This document shows, piece by piece, positions 8,540 to 17,700 of a DNA stretch of 64,000 bases. Source of the DNA: Nitratireductor sp. GISD-1A_MAKvit (GTDB taxonomy: Bacteria > Pseudomonadota > Alphaproteobacteria > Rhizobiales > Rhizobiaceae); NCBI RefSeq assembly GCF_040819555.1, contig NZ_CP161920.1, positions 2,293,001 through 2,357,000 of the forward strand, written 5' to 3'. The notes below the pieces were generated by a model that was not told where the DNA came from, searched no databases, and worked only from the letters and a program-made list of their open reading frames with translations. Positions within the stretch are counted from its first letter, which is position 1; every line of letters begins with the position of its first letter. Made by a program: the position numbers and the translations under genes.

Positions 8540-9769
8540 ATGGAAGCCGTGGGCGATCGTGACCGCAAAATTCTCGTGGCCGGAACAGGTCCGGCCGGCC
8601 TGATCGCCGCGCTGATGCTGGCCCATGCCGGTCTTGCGGTGACACTGGTTGGCCCCCGCCCGCAGGGACGTGACCGCAGAACCGTGGCGCTTATGCGCCC
8701 CTCGCTCGATGCGATCGAGCCGCTGGGCGTTCTCGAAAAGCTGCTGCCGGAAACCGCGCCGCTCAAGGCCATGCGTCTCGTGGATGCCACGGGCCGACTG
8801 GTGCGCAGCCCCACCGTGACGTTTCACGCCGGCGAAATCGGCGAAGATTTTTTTGGCTTGAACATCCCCAATGCGCGCCTGACGGAAGTGCTTTCCAGGG
8901 CTGTGAACGCCGCACCACTGGTTGAATGGCATGAAAGCCTCGTCGAAACATGGGCCTGCGAAGGCGACCGGGTTACCGCGAAGCTCGAAAACGGTGAAAT
9001 GATCGCGGCAAAACTTGCTGTTGCCGCAGACGGGCGCGGTTCGCCGGCGCGTGCGGCTGCTGGCATTTCTGCAAAGACACGCACCCTGCCGCAGGCCGCC
9101 CTCGTGCTGAATTTCAAACACGCCCGTGAGCACGGTTTTGTCTCCACGGAGCTACACACAAAGACCGGCCCCTGCACCCAGGTCCCCCTGCCCGGGATGC
9201 GGTCCAGTCTTGTCTGGGTGCTTCGCCCCGAGGATGCCGAACGGATGAACAGTCTGGGCGATCAGGAGCTCTCGATGCGGATCGAGGAGCAGTTTTCGTC
9301 CATGCTGGGGCGCGTGACCGTGGAGCCCGGGCGTCAGATCTACCCGCTCAGCACGCTGATGCCGTCGCGTTTCGGGCAAAACCGCGTTGCGCTTGTCGGC
9401 GAGGCCGCGCATGTTTTCCCGCCAATCTCGGCACAGGGCCTCAATCTGGGCATACGCGATGTGGAAGATCTCGTTGCGGTGGCCAGCGCGTTCCCGGACG
9501 ATCCTGGTGGCACGGGAGCGATGAACCGCTATCATGCAGCGCGGCGGGCGGACGTGCTTGCCCGCGCCAACTCCGTAAACCTTTTGAACGCCTCCCTTCT
9601 GTCAGGTTTTCTGCCAGCACAGCTCGCACGCAGTGCCGGGCTTTCCATCGTTGGCAGCGTCCCCCCGCTACGGGCGCTCTTCATGCGGGAAGGCATGCGG
9701 CCCGGCAGCGGTTTTTCCGCTCTCCTTCCCTTCAGGGGAAGAGGTCCGGCGGCAGAATCCCGTTCGTGA
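8540..9769 (+). CDS. UbiH/UbiF/UbiL-type FAD-dependent hydroxylase
   Basis: 409 residues. The N-terminal dinucleotide fold is VAGTGPAGLIAALMLAHAG (about 13-31). The DG motif appears as AADGRGSPAR (about 165-174), and the second FAD motif as LVGEAAHVFPPISAQG, with GEAAH where most members have GDAAH. It ends with the family's helical tail. Members hydroxylate the ubiquinone ring at the inner membrane; alphaproteobacteria commonly have one or two broad-specificity paralogues. Which ring position this one acts on cannot be told. The 3' end overlaps the convergent AEC gene by 38 bases. The start at 8540 lacks an obvious strong ribosome binding site, so a few residues are uncertain. Confidence 0.8.
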   Translation: MEAVGDRDRKILVAGTGPAGLIAALMLAHAGLAVTLVGPRPQGRDRRTVALMRPSLDAIEPLGVLEKLLPETAPLKAMRLVDATGRLVRSPTVTFHAGEIGEDFFGLNIPNARLTEVLSRAVNAAPLVEWHESLVETWACEGDRVTAKLENGEMIAAKLAVAADGRGSPARAAAGISAKTRTLPQAALVLNFKHAREHGFVSTELHTKTGPCTQVPLPGMRSSLVWVLRPEDAERMNSLGDQELSMRIEEQFSSMLGRVTVEPGRQIYPLSTLMPSRFGQNRVALVGEAAHVFPPISAQGLNLGIRDVEDLVAVASAFPDDPGGTGAMNRYHAARRADVLARANSVNLLNASLLSGFLPAQLARSAGLSIVGSVPPLRALFMREGMRPGSGFSALLPFRGRGPAAESRS

Positions 9770-10694
9770 TGGCGTAGAGCAGAGCCGTAACGGTGCCCAC
9801 CGAGACAAGCGTGGTGATGAGCACGCTGGCGGAGGCGCGCTCCATCCACACTCCATATTGCTGGCTGATGACAAACACATTGGTTGCCGTCGGCAAAGAG
9901 GCCAGCAGCACGGCGGAAAACACCCAGCTTTCGGAAAAATTACCGATCCAGCTCAGCGTGACATAACAGATCGCCGGGTGAAGAATGAGCTTGAGACCAA
10001 CGATTGCACCCACTTCGTGTGGCACGCGTCGCAGGGGGCGAAGCGCAAGGCTCACGCCCATGGCAAAAAGGGCGCATGGCGCGGCTGCCGATGCGAGATA
10101 GGCGAGCAGGCGCTCGATGGGAACTGGCGGCACGACGTGGAGTGCCGCGGCTGTCACGCCCGCTGCCGTGGCCAGAATGAATGGATGCAGCACGATCTTT
10201 CGCACCACTTCGAGCGCGAGCCGGCCCGGTTTTTCTCCGCCGCCGCCCGAGATCGCCATCATCATGGGAGCCACCGCAAAATGGATCATGTTTTCAAAAC
10301 AGAAGATCAGAGCGACAGGCACCGCAGCCTCCTCACCGAAGGCAAGCAGCGCCAGACCCGGCCCCATATAGCCGATATTGCCGTAGCTGGCGGCAAGTCC
10401 CTTGATGGTGCTTTCGGCGATGGAGCTGCGTCCCGACAGCATCGACCCGGCAAACATGATGGCAAAGACGATGTAGGTTGAGGCAACCGCGCCGAAGATA
10501 TACCCCCATTCGGTCAGGCGCTCGATTGGCGTTTTGGCAAGAAGCTGGAAAAACAGCGCCGGAAGCGCTACATAGATGACGAAAGTGTTCATCCAGCCCA
10601 GTGCATCGGCCGGATGCGGTTTCAGCCGGGCGACGGCGTAACCGATAAAGATCAATCCGAAAAACGGCAGAACAAGTCCTGCGACACTGGTCAT
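9732..10694 (-). CDS. AEC family transporter (auxin efflux carrier type)
   Basis: 320 residues from the ATG at 10694 (MTSVAGLVLPFFGLIFIGY). There are about ten membrane helices in two five-helix repeats, with a soluble linker in the middle. ALPALFFQLLAKTP in the first repeat and ATNVFVISQQYG in the second are typical AEC/Mem_trans signatures. Relatives export or exchange small organic acids such as malate, but the substrate here is unknown. It converges with the UbiH-type gene and diverges from hspQ. The start was chosen because upstream in-frame residues are not hydrophobic and do not match the family N-terminus. Confidence 0.82.
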   Translation of the reverse strand: MTSVAGLVLPFFGLIFIGYAVARLKPHPADALGWMNTFVIYVALPALFFQLLAKTPIERLTEWGYIFGAVASTYIVFAIMFAGSMLSGRSSIAESTIKGLAASYGNIGYMGPGLALLAFGEEAAVPVALIFCFENMIHFAVAPMMMAISGGGGEKPGRLALEVVRKIVLHPFILATAAGVTAAALHVVPPVPIERLLAYLASAAAPCALFAMGVSLALRPLRRVPHEVGAIVGLKLILHPAICYVTLSWIGNFSESWVFSAVLLASLPTATNVFVISQQYGVWMERASASVLITTLVSVGTVTALLYAITNGILPPDLFP

Positions 10695-10858
10695 GGCCCA
10701 TCCCCGTTTGGGCCACCATTCGCTTCTTTGACCCGCAAAAGCGCGCCCAAAACGCATTGCCCATACATGGCGGCTAGCCCGCGAGCCCCCTGCCCGTCAA
10801 GCCTGCGGGATTGAATTGTGGCTCCTGCTGCGCCACATAGGGAGCCAGAGGTATAATT

Positions 10859-11191
10859 ATGCAAACTATTGGAACTGCAAAATTTCGCATTGGGCAGGTC
10901 GTCCGCCATCGGGTGTTCGACTTCCGTGGCGTGATTTTCGATGTGGACCCCGAATTCAACAATACCGAAGCCTGGTATCAGGCGATCCCCGAGGACGTCC
11001 GTCCGCGCAAGGACCAGCCATTCTATCACCTTCTCGCCGAAAACGAGGAGACGGAGTATGTGGCCTATGTTTCGGAGCAGAACTTGATGCCAGACGAATC
11101 CGGCGTACCGGTCAGGCATCCGCAATTGGCGGAATTCTTCGTGGAAACCGGTGATGGTCATTACGAGCCGCGCGAACGCATCCATCACTGA
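10859..11191 (+). CDS. hspQ: Heat shock protein HspQ
   Basis: 110 residues with the full YccV/HspQ hemimethylated-DNA-binding-like domain: KFRIGQVVRHRVFDFRGVI, then WYQAIPEDVRPRKDQPFYH and YVAYVSEQNL. In enterobacteria HspQ is a specificity-enhancing factor and substrate of the Lon protease, and a similar role is inferred here. An AGAGG ribosome binding site lies seven bases before the ATG. TATAAT sits immediately upstream of the start codon (10852-10857). The upstream TTGAA and CCACAT (10811-10838) loosely resemble a heat-shock promoter but with poor spacing. A strong terminator follows the stop. Confidence 0.93.
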   Translation: MQTIGTAKFRIGQVVRHRVFDFRGVIFDVDPEFNNTEAWYQAIPEDVRPRKDQPFYHLLAENEETEYVAYVSEQNLMPDESGVPVRHPQLAEFFVETGDGHYEPRERIHH

Positions 11192-11215
11192 CGCCGGTAC
11201 ACACTTCAAACGAAA

Positions 11216-11242
11216 ACAGGGCCGCCGGGGCCCTGTTTTTTT
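11216..11242. terminator. Bidirectional rho-independent terminator between hspQ and the ialB-type gene
   Basis: A perfect 8-bp stem, ACAGGGCC (11216-11223) with GGCCCTGT (11229-11236), has a 5-base loop. Seven Ts follow on the plus strand (11236-11242), and an AAAA tract (11213-11216) gives Ts on the minus strand. It sits 25 bases after hspQ and about 21 bases after the convergent gene's stop. Confidence 0.88.
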
Positions 11243-11263
11243 GTCTCGGGTCGGCGTTGAAGG

Positions 11264-11890
11264 CTATTCGGCCTTCTTTGCCTTCTCCTGCGCCTCGCGC
11301 AGCTTCTCGGTAAACTCTTCGTTGTTCTTGTTCACGAAGTCCTGAAGCTTCTTCTGCCGGTCCTCGATGTCGGACTGTGGCAGCGGATCGCCATCATAGG
11401 CATTGGTGAAGCCGGAGAGCGTCATCTTGATCGGGTTCGGCTGGTTCTGGAAGTTGACCGATGTAAGCGTCAGTTCCGATCCGCGCTTGAAGGATGCGAC
11501 GAGCTGGTCGGTCAGCGGCGCTTCGGCAATGCAGCGGTCCGGAAGGCAGATGGCATAGTCGATCTTCTGCGTCTGTCCGCCATCGATCTGCAGGCCGATG
11601 CCGGGAGGCACCATGCGGCCGGTCGGTACCGTGATCTGGAAGACCTTGCGGTTTACCTTGCCCTTCACCTCGATAAGGCTGACGCCGGTGATCATCTGGC
11701 CGGTTTCTGCGACGAGAACGTTCTGCACGTTGCAGATATCCACGTCTTCCTGTTTGGTGCAGGCCTTGAACCAGCCCTGCGGCGGCTGCTGCTGTTGCGC
11801 GGCGGCGACACCAGCTCCGCTTGCGGCCACACAGGCGGCGCCGGCAAGGACGAACAGGGTGCGGATTGCTTTCGCGTTCAGGCTTTTCAT
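11264..11890 (-). CDS. Invasion-associated locus B (IalB) family secreted protein
   Basis: 208 residues from the ATG at 11890. A Sec signal peptide (MKSLNAKAIRTLFVLAG, cleavage near GVAAAQ) precedes the IalB domain, with WFKACTKQEDVDICNVQN and the paired Cys motif YAICLPDRCIAEAPL. The C-terminus is a charged, probably coiled helix (roughly the last 40 residues, rich in Lys and Glu). The family is named after Bartonella invasion protein B but is common in free-living alphaproteobacteria as a periplasmic or outer-membrane-associated protein, so no virulence role should be assumed. Longer in-frame starts lack a signal and are rejected. Confidence 0.85.
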   Translation of the reverse strand: MKSLNAKAIRTLFVLAGAACVAASGAGVAAAQQQQPPQGWFKACTKQEDVDICNVQNVLVAETGQMITGVSLIEVKGKVNRKVFQITVPTGRMVPPGIGLQIDGGQTQKIDYAICLPDRCIAEAPLTDQLVASFKRGSELTLTSVNFQNQPNPIKMTLSGFTNAYDGDPLPQSDIEDRQKKLQDFVNKNNEEFTEKLREAQEKAKKAE

Positions 11891-12153
11891 ATGGCTCAGT
11901 TCCTCTAAATGCACAGCGCCAGGATATGGATGCATGCGTCACCTGTTGTGAAAATGCGGCGACAGCATGACCCTTGGCCGCGTGTTACACCGCCATGCGG
12001 CATGAATCCAGCCCGTCCGAGCATTTCGCTGGACTTTGTGGCAAGGTGCGGCAAACATCACACGATCCGCCGGATGCCCTGAAAAACCCACGCGCTGTGT
12101 TACGCTTCCCGGCGAATCATGGATCCGCTCGATTTCCCGCCAAAGGTGCGTCG

Positions 12154-13989
12154 ATGTTTGCTGCCCTCAAAACCCTTCGTTTCACGATTTCTGCCGGCCT
12201 GATCACCTCGGGGCTCGCCCTGTCGGCGCAGGCCGAACCGATGCACGGCGTGGCCATGCACGGAACACCGGCGCTGCCGGCGGATTACGGCCATTTTTCC
12301 TATGTCAATCCGGATGCCCCCAAAGGCGGAGACGTGACCTATTGTGTTGTCGGATCGTTCGACAATCTCAATCCCTTCATTCTCAAGAGCATGCGCACCA
12401 CCGCACGCGGCATAATCGATACGATCTTCGGCAATCTGGTGTTCGAGCCACTGATGATGCGCTCCGCCGACGAACCGTTCTCGCTCTACGGGCTGCTGGC
12501 CGAAAGCGTGGAGATGGACGAGGCCCGCAGCTATGCGCAGTTCAACCTGAACCCGGATGCCAAATGGTCCGATGGCGAGCCCGTCACGCCCGAGGATGTT
12601 ATCTTCACCTATGAAGCCTACACGCAGAAGGGGCGCCCGCCCTATTCCAGTCGCATGGCCAAGATCGAAAAGATCGAGAAGACCGGCGATCACAGCGTGC
12701 GTTTCACCTTCAACGACAAGGCCGATCGCGAGTTTCCGCTGATTGTCGCCATGACGCCGATCATCCCCGAACACGCCTTCGACATCGAGACCTTCGATCA
12801 GACGACGCTGAAGCCGGTCACTGGCAGCGGCGCCTATCGCATCTCGCAAGTCGAACCCGGTCGCCGCATCGTTTTCTCCCGAAATCCGGATTACTGGGGT
12901 GAAGACATCCCTTCAAAACGCGGTTTCGACAATTTCGACAAGGTCACGATCGAATATTTCCTGAACGCCAATTCGATGATCGAGGCGTTCAAGAAGGGCA
13001 TCTGCTCGGTTTATGCCGAGTCCGATCCGGTGCGCCGCCAGCATGGCATCGACTTTCCCGCCGCGCGTGAGGGCAAGGTTGTCAGCGAAACCTTCACCAA
13101 TGGCGTACCGCCGGCAGTCACGGGGTTTTTCTTCAACACCCGCCGCGAGAAATTTTCCGACCCGAAGGTGCGCCGCGCTCTGTCCACACTCTATGATTTT
13201 GGCTGGGTCAACAAGAACGTGTTGCGTGGCGAATATGAGCGTACGCTCAGCTACTGGCAGGGCTCTCATCTTTCGGCGCTTGGGAAACCTGCGGATGAGC
13301 GTGAACGCGCCCTTCTTGAACCCTATGCCGACCGGGTGACGCCCGAGGTCATGGACGGCACCTATGGCAAGGCCGAGATGGCCGGTGCCCCCATTGGGCG
13401 CACTGAAATGCGTGACGCGCTGAAAATGCTGCAGGAGGCCGGCTACAGTCTTGAAGGCAACGCTCTGGTGAATGCCGAGGGCGAGGCTCTCACCTTTGAA
13501 ATTCTCGTCACATCCGAGGAAGGCGAAAAACTGGCAGCCGTTTTCCAGCGCGCCCTCAGGAAAATCGGCATCGATGTGTCGATCCGACTGCTGGACGATT
13601 CACAGGCCCAGCAGCGCAAACAGCGCTATGATTTCGATGTGATCATCGCTTCGGTGGGCTTTTCCGGTTCGCTGTCGCCCGGCATCGAGCAGATCAACCG
13701 CTGGGGATCTGCCGCCGCGGAGGCCGAAGGCAGTTTCAACCTGTCGGGCGCTGCCGACCCGGCAATCGACGCCATGATCGACGCGATGCTGAACGCGCGC
13801 GACATGGATGATTACGCTGCCGCCGTGCGCGCGCTCGACCGGCTGTTGATGTCGGGAGCCTATGTCGTGCCGATGCAGCACGACAGCGACGAGTGGGTGG
13901 CCTACTGGAACGATCTGGCACACCCGGAAAAAACACCGCTCTATGGATACAAGCTGCAGACCTGGTGGCACAAACCAGACGCAGATTAA
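12154..13989 (+). CDS. Extracellular solute-binding protein family 5 (YejA-like, peptide class)
   Basis: 611 residues from the ATG at 12154, where a signal peptide begins (MFAALKTLRFTISAGLITSG, cleavage after LSAQA). The mature protein opens HGTPALPADYGHFSYVNPDAP and then KGGDVTYCVVGSFDNLNPF, typical of YejA-like binding proteins. DVIFTYEAY and TGSGAYRISQVEPGRRIVF are SBP_bac_5 landmarks. Relatives deliver peptides to YejBEF, but no permease or ATPase gene is adjacent, so its membrane partners must be elsewhere. It is followed within ten bases by the FrnE-type gene. An earlier in-frame start (11974) would add a hydrophilic leader without a signal and is rejected. Confidence 0.87.
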   Translation: MFAALKTLRFTISAGLITSGLALSAQAEPMHGVAMHGTPALPADYGHFSYVNPDAPKGGDVTYCVVGSFDNLNPFILKSMRTTARGIIDTIFGNLVFEPLMMRSADEPFSLYGLLAESVEMDEARSYAQFNLNPDAKWSDGEPVTPEDVIFTYEAYTQKGRPPYSSRMAKIEKIEKTGDHSVRFTFNDKADREFPLIVAMTPIIPEHAFDIETFDQTTLKPVTGSGAYRISQVEPGRRIVFSRNPDYWGEDIPSKRGFDNFDKVTIEYFLNANSMIEAFKKGICSVYAESDPVRRQHGIDFPAAREGKVVSETFTNGVPPAVTGFFFNTRREKFSDPKVRRALSTLYDFGWVNKNVLRGEYERTLSYWQGSHLSALGKPADERERALLEPYADRVTPEVMDGTYGKAEMAGAPIGRTEMRDALKMLQEAGYSLEGNALVNAEGEALTFEILVTSEEGEKLAAVFQRALRKIGIDVSIRLLDDSQAQQRKQRYDFDVIIASVGFSGSLSPGIEQINRWGSAAAEAEGSFNLSGAADPAIDAMIDAMLNARDMDDYAAAVRALDRLLMSGAYVVPMQHDSDEWVAYWNDLAHPEKTPLYGYKLQTWWHKPDAD

Positions 13990-13999
13990 GGCCTGAATC

Positions 14000-14677
14000 A
14001 TGTCTCTTCCCGTTACCATCGACGTCGTATCCGACGTTGTATGCCCATGGTGCTATGTGGGGCGCGCGCGCTTGCAGAAAGCGCTCGAGGCGGTGCCGGA
14101 CCTTGCGGTCGATCTGCGCTGGCGGCCTTTCCAGCTCGACCCCGCCATTCCACCCGAAGGCAAGAGCCGTCACGACTATCTGAGCGAGAAGTTCGGCGAC
14201 GGGGATCGCATTCTCCAGATGCATCAGCAGATCAGTGCTGCCGGAGCGGCGGAAGGCATCGATTTCAATTTCGATGCCATTGAAACCACTCCGAACACGC
14301 TCAATGCCCACCGGGTGATCCGATGGGCTGCGACCGCCGAACCGGGTGTTCAGGACTTGCTCGTGGGACGTCTTTTCGCGCTCTACTTCGAAGAAGGCGC
14401 GAATATCGGTGACGCAGCCGTGCTCATTCAGGCTTCAAGGGATGCAGGCATGGATGCGGCCGTGGTCGAGACGTTACTGGCAACCGATGCCGACAAGGCA
14501 GAGGTGGAACAGGAAATCGCCACCGCGCAGCAGATGGGCGTGACCGGAGTTCCCTGTTTTCTGCTTGAAGGCCGCTATGCGGTCGTCGGGGCACAGGAGC
14601 CCGCCACACTGGCCGATGCGATCCGCCAGGTGGCGCAGGCCCGGGCCGATGGCACGCTGGACCGCGGGCAGGACTGA
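14000..14677 (+). CDS. DsbA family oxidoreductase, FrnE type
   Basis: 225 residues without a signal peptide, so cytoplasmic. The thioredoxin-fold active site C15-P-W-C18 (VVCPWCYVGRARLQKAL) is followed by the FrnE-type WRPFQLDPAIPPEG segment. A helical insertion contains NTLNAHRVIRWA, and the cis-Pro loop is GVTGVPCFLLEGRYAVVGAQ. Family members are disulfide oxidoreductase-like, and some have been tied to oxidative or metal stress; the substrate here is unknown. It starts ten bases after the solute-binding protein stop and is probably co-transcribed. A terminator overlaps the end of the convergent mfd gene just downstream. Confidence 0.88.
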   Translation: MSLPVTIDVVSDVVCPWCYVGRARLQKALEAVPDLAVDLRWRPFQLDPAIPPEGKSRHDYLSEKFGDGDRILQMHQQISAAGAAEGIDFNFDAIETTPNTLNAHRVIRWAATAEPGVQDLLVGRLFALYFEEGANIGDAAVLIQASRDAGMDAAVVETLLATDADKAEVEQEIATAQQMGVTGVPCFLLEGRYAVVGAQEPATLADAIRQVAQARADGTLDRGQD

Positions 14678-14690
14678 GGCAGTCCCGCAG

Positions 14691-14719
14691 AAGGCGGCTC
14701 TGCGTCAGGCCGCCTTTTT
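14691..14719 (+). terminator. Rho-independent terminator after the FrnE-type gene
   Basis: The 8-bp stem AAGGCGGC (14691-14698) with GCCGCCTT (14709-14716) continues into a T run to 14719 on the plus strand, 13 bases past the stop. Its 3' arm is also the end of the convergent mfd coding sequence. Confidence 0.78.
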
Positions 14720-17700
14720 CTCGATCAACCGCACAAGCTGCGTCATGATGACGGCAGAACCGGCAAGCCGTTTTTCCGGTGTCGGCCAGTCGCGAATGAA
14801 AACGATGCTCTGGTCGGGACGGATTTTTGCCAATGACCCCTGTTCGCCAATGAAGCGCACGAGCCCCACGGGTTCGGGGAATTCCTGATTGCGGAAATGC
14901 ACCACCGCGCCCTTGGGGCCGGCGTCGAGCTTTTCCACATTGGCCTTGCGACACAGCGCCTTGATGAAAACGATCTTCAAGAGGTGTTCCACCTCCTGGG
15001 GAAGCGGTCCGAAACGATCGATGAGTTCCGCACCAAAGGCGTCGATCTCCTCGGGCGTCTCCAGCTCTGCGATGCGGCGGTAGAGACCGAGCCGCAACTG
15101 CAGGTCTGAAACGTAGGATTCGGGGATCATGACGGCGGTTCCGACCGTGATCTGCGGCGACCAGCCGGTATCGACCGCCTCATCCGATCCCTTGAGTTCG
15201 GCAACCGCCTCTTCCAGCATCTGCTGGTAAAGCTCGTAGCCCACCTCCTTCACGTGACCGGACTGTTCCTCCCCCAGAATGTTGCCGGCGCCGCGAATGT
15301 CGAGATCGTGGCTTGCAAGCTGGAATCCCGCGCCCAGCGTGTCGAGCGACTGGAGCACCTTGAGCCGCCGTTCGGCGGTCGTTGTGAGTGTCCGGTTGGG
15401 CGGCAGGGTGAAGAGCGCATAGGCACGCACCTTGGAGCGTCCCACGCGTCCACGCAGCTGATAGAGCTGCGAGAGGCCGAAGATATCGGCGCGGTGCACG
15501 ATCAGCGTGTTGGCCGTGGGGATATCGAGGCCCGATTCCACGATCGTCGTGGACAGGAGGACATCATACTGGCCGTCATAGAACGCGTTCATGATGTCGT
15601 CGAGTTCGCCGGGCGGCAATTGCCCATGGGCGGTCGCCACTTTCAGCTCCGGCACATGCTCTTCGAGGAACGCGCGCACCTCCGCCAGATCCGAAATGCG
15701 CGGAACGACATAGAAGCTCTGGCCGCCACGATAACGCTCGCGCAAAAGCGTCTCGCGGATGACGAGCGGGTCGACCGGCGAGATGAAGCTGCGAACCGCC
15801 ATGCGGTCCACCGGTGCCGTGGTGATGAGCGAAAGCTCGCGCACACCCGTCAGCGCCAGTTGCAACGTGCGCGGGATCGGTGTGGCCGACAGGGTGAGCA
15901 CGTGGATGTCCGACTTCAGATCCTTCAGCCTCTCCTTGTGCTTCACACCGAAATGCTGCTCCTCATCGATGATGAGAAGACCGAGATTCTTGAACGAAAC
16001 CGAACCGCCGAGAAGCGCATGCGTGCCCACCACGATGTCGACCGTACCGTCGGCAATGCCTTTCTTGGTTTCGGAAAGCTCCTTCGCGCCGACAAGGCGC
16101 GAGGCCTGACGCACGCGCAGTGGCAGACCGGCAAAACGGTCACGGAACGTCTTGAAATGCTGGCGGGCAAGCAGCGTGGTTGGCACGACAACGGCCACCT
16201 GCAGCCCCTCCATCGCCGCGACAAAAGCCGCACGCAAAGCCACTTCCGTCTTGCCGAAACCCACATCGCCACAGATCAGGCGATCCATGGGGCGGCCCGA
16301 CCCCAGATCGTCGAGCACGGCATCGATGGCTGCCTGCTGATCATCGGTTTCCTCATAGGGGAAACGCGCGGCAAACTCGCCGTAAAGGCCTTCGGGCGGA
16401 GCCAGTTTCACGCCGGGCCGCATCTCGCGTTCGGCGGCGATCCGGATCAGATGGCCCGCCATCTCCAGAAGCTTCTTCTTCAGCTTTGCCTTGCGCGACT
16501 GCCAGGCCACACCGCCCAGCTTGTCGAGCATGGTGTCTGGTCCATCAGACCCGTAGCGCGAAAGAAGCTCGATGTTTTCGACGGGCAGGAACAGCCGGTC
16601 GTCACCCGCATAGCGAAGCTCAAGACAGTCATGAGGCGCGCCCATCGCCTCGATGGTCTTGAGACCGATGAAACGACCAATGCCGTGATCGGCATGCACG
16701 ACGATGTCGCCGGCCGAAAGCGCGGCCACCTCAGAGATGAAATCCGAAGCTTTCTTGCGTTTTTTGGCGCGCCGCACCAGTCGGTCGCCCAGAATGTCCT
16801 GTTCGCCGATGACGACAAGGTCGGCGGTCTCGAAGCCGGCTTCCAGCGGCAGGATACCGATGCCTGCCTGCTGCTTTGGCAATTTCTCCAGATCAGCCAG
16901 TGTGTCGACACGGGCGACATTGCCGAGATTGTGTTCGGCAAGGATCTGGGAAAGCCGTTCTGCCGAACCGTCGCTCCAGCCCGCAATCAGCACACGTTTG
17001 CCATTGGCGCGCAGGGCTCCGATGTGCTTGACCGCGTGATCGAAAACGTTGGCGTTCGGATCGGCGCGCTCCTCTGCAAAATTGCGTCCCGCCTCCGCAC
17101 CCGCATGATAAATGCGGGCCTTGCTGGTCTCCGGCGTTGCAAAGGGCGTGAAATGGACCACACGCCTCTCGGCTGCGGCCGCGTTGATTTCCTTGGGATC
17201 GAGATAGAGCGTTTCAGGCGGAACCGGCTTGTAGGGCACGGCACCACCGAGCTCCGTGCCCTCCATCTGTGCGCGCCGCGCCTCATAATGATCGACAATC
17301 AGCGCATGCCGTTCACCAAGCGCCTCCTCGGCCAGATGATCGAACACGACCGGCGCTTCGGGCAGATAATCGAGCACACTGTCGAGCCGCTCGTGAAACA
17401 GCGGAAGCCAGTGTTCCATTCCGGCGAAACGCCGCCCCTCGCTGACCGCGCTATAAAGCGCATCGTCGCGCGAAGGCGCACCGAAAGTTTCGATATAGTT
17501 GCGTCGGAACCGGCTGATCACCTCGGGTGAAAGCGTGATCTCGCTCATGGCCTGGAGCGAGACTTCCTTGCGCTGGCCGGTCGTGCGCTGGGTGGCGATG
17601 TCGAAGGCGCGGATCGATTCGAGCGTATCGCCGAAGAAATCGAGACGCAGCGCCTCGTCCCAGCCGGGTGCGAAGAGATCGAGAATGCCGCCGCGCACCG

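Noticed and set aside
10852..10857. TATAAT immediately before the hspQ start, as a -10 element for a leaderless transcript
   Set aside because: A good ribosome binding site precedes the ATG, and a -10 three bases from the start would place transcription inside the gene. It is probably AT-rich leader sequence.
15254..17530. Long open frame (758 codons) on the plus strand antisense to mfd
   Set aside because: Mfd on the other strand has full family motifs over the same bases. The antisense frame is an artefact of high GC and codon bias, with low-complexity Arg/His-rich translation. Similar long antisense frames over ppiD, eno-kdsA, pyrG and ntrY were rejected for the same reason.
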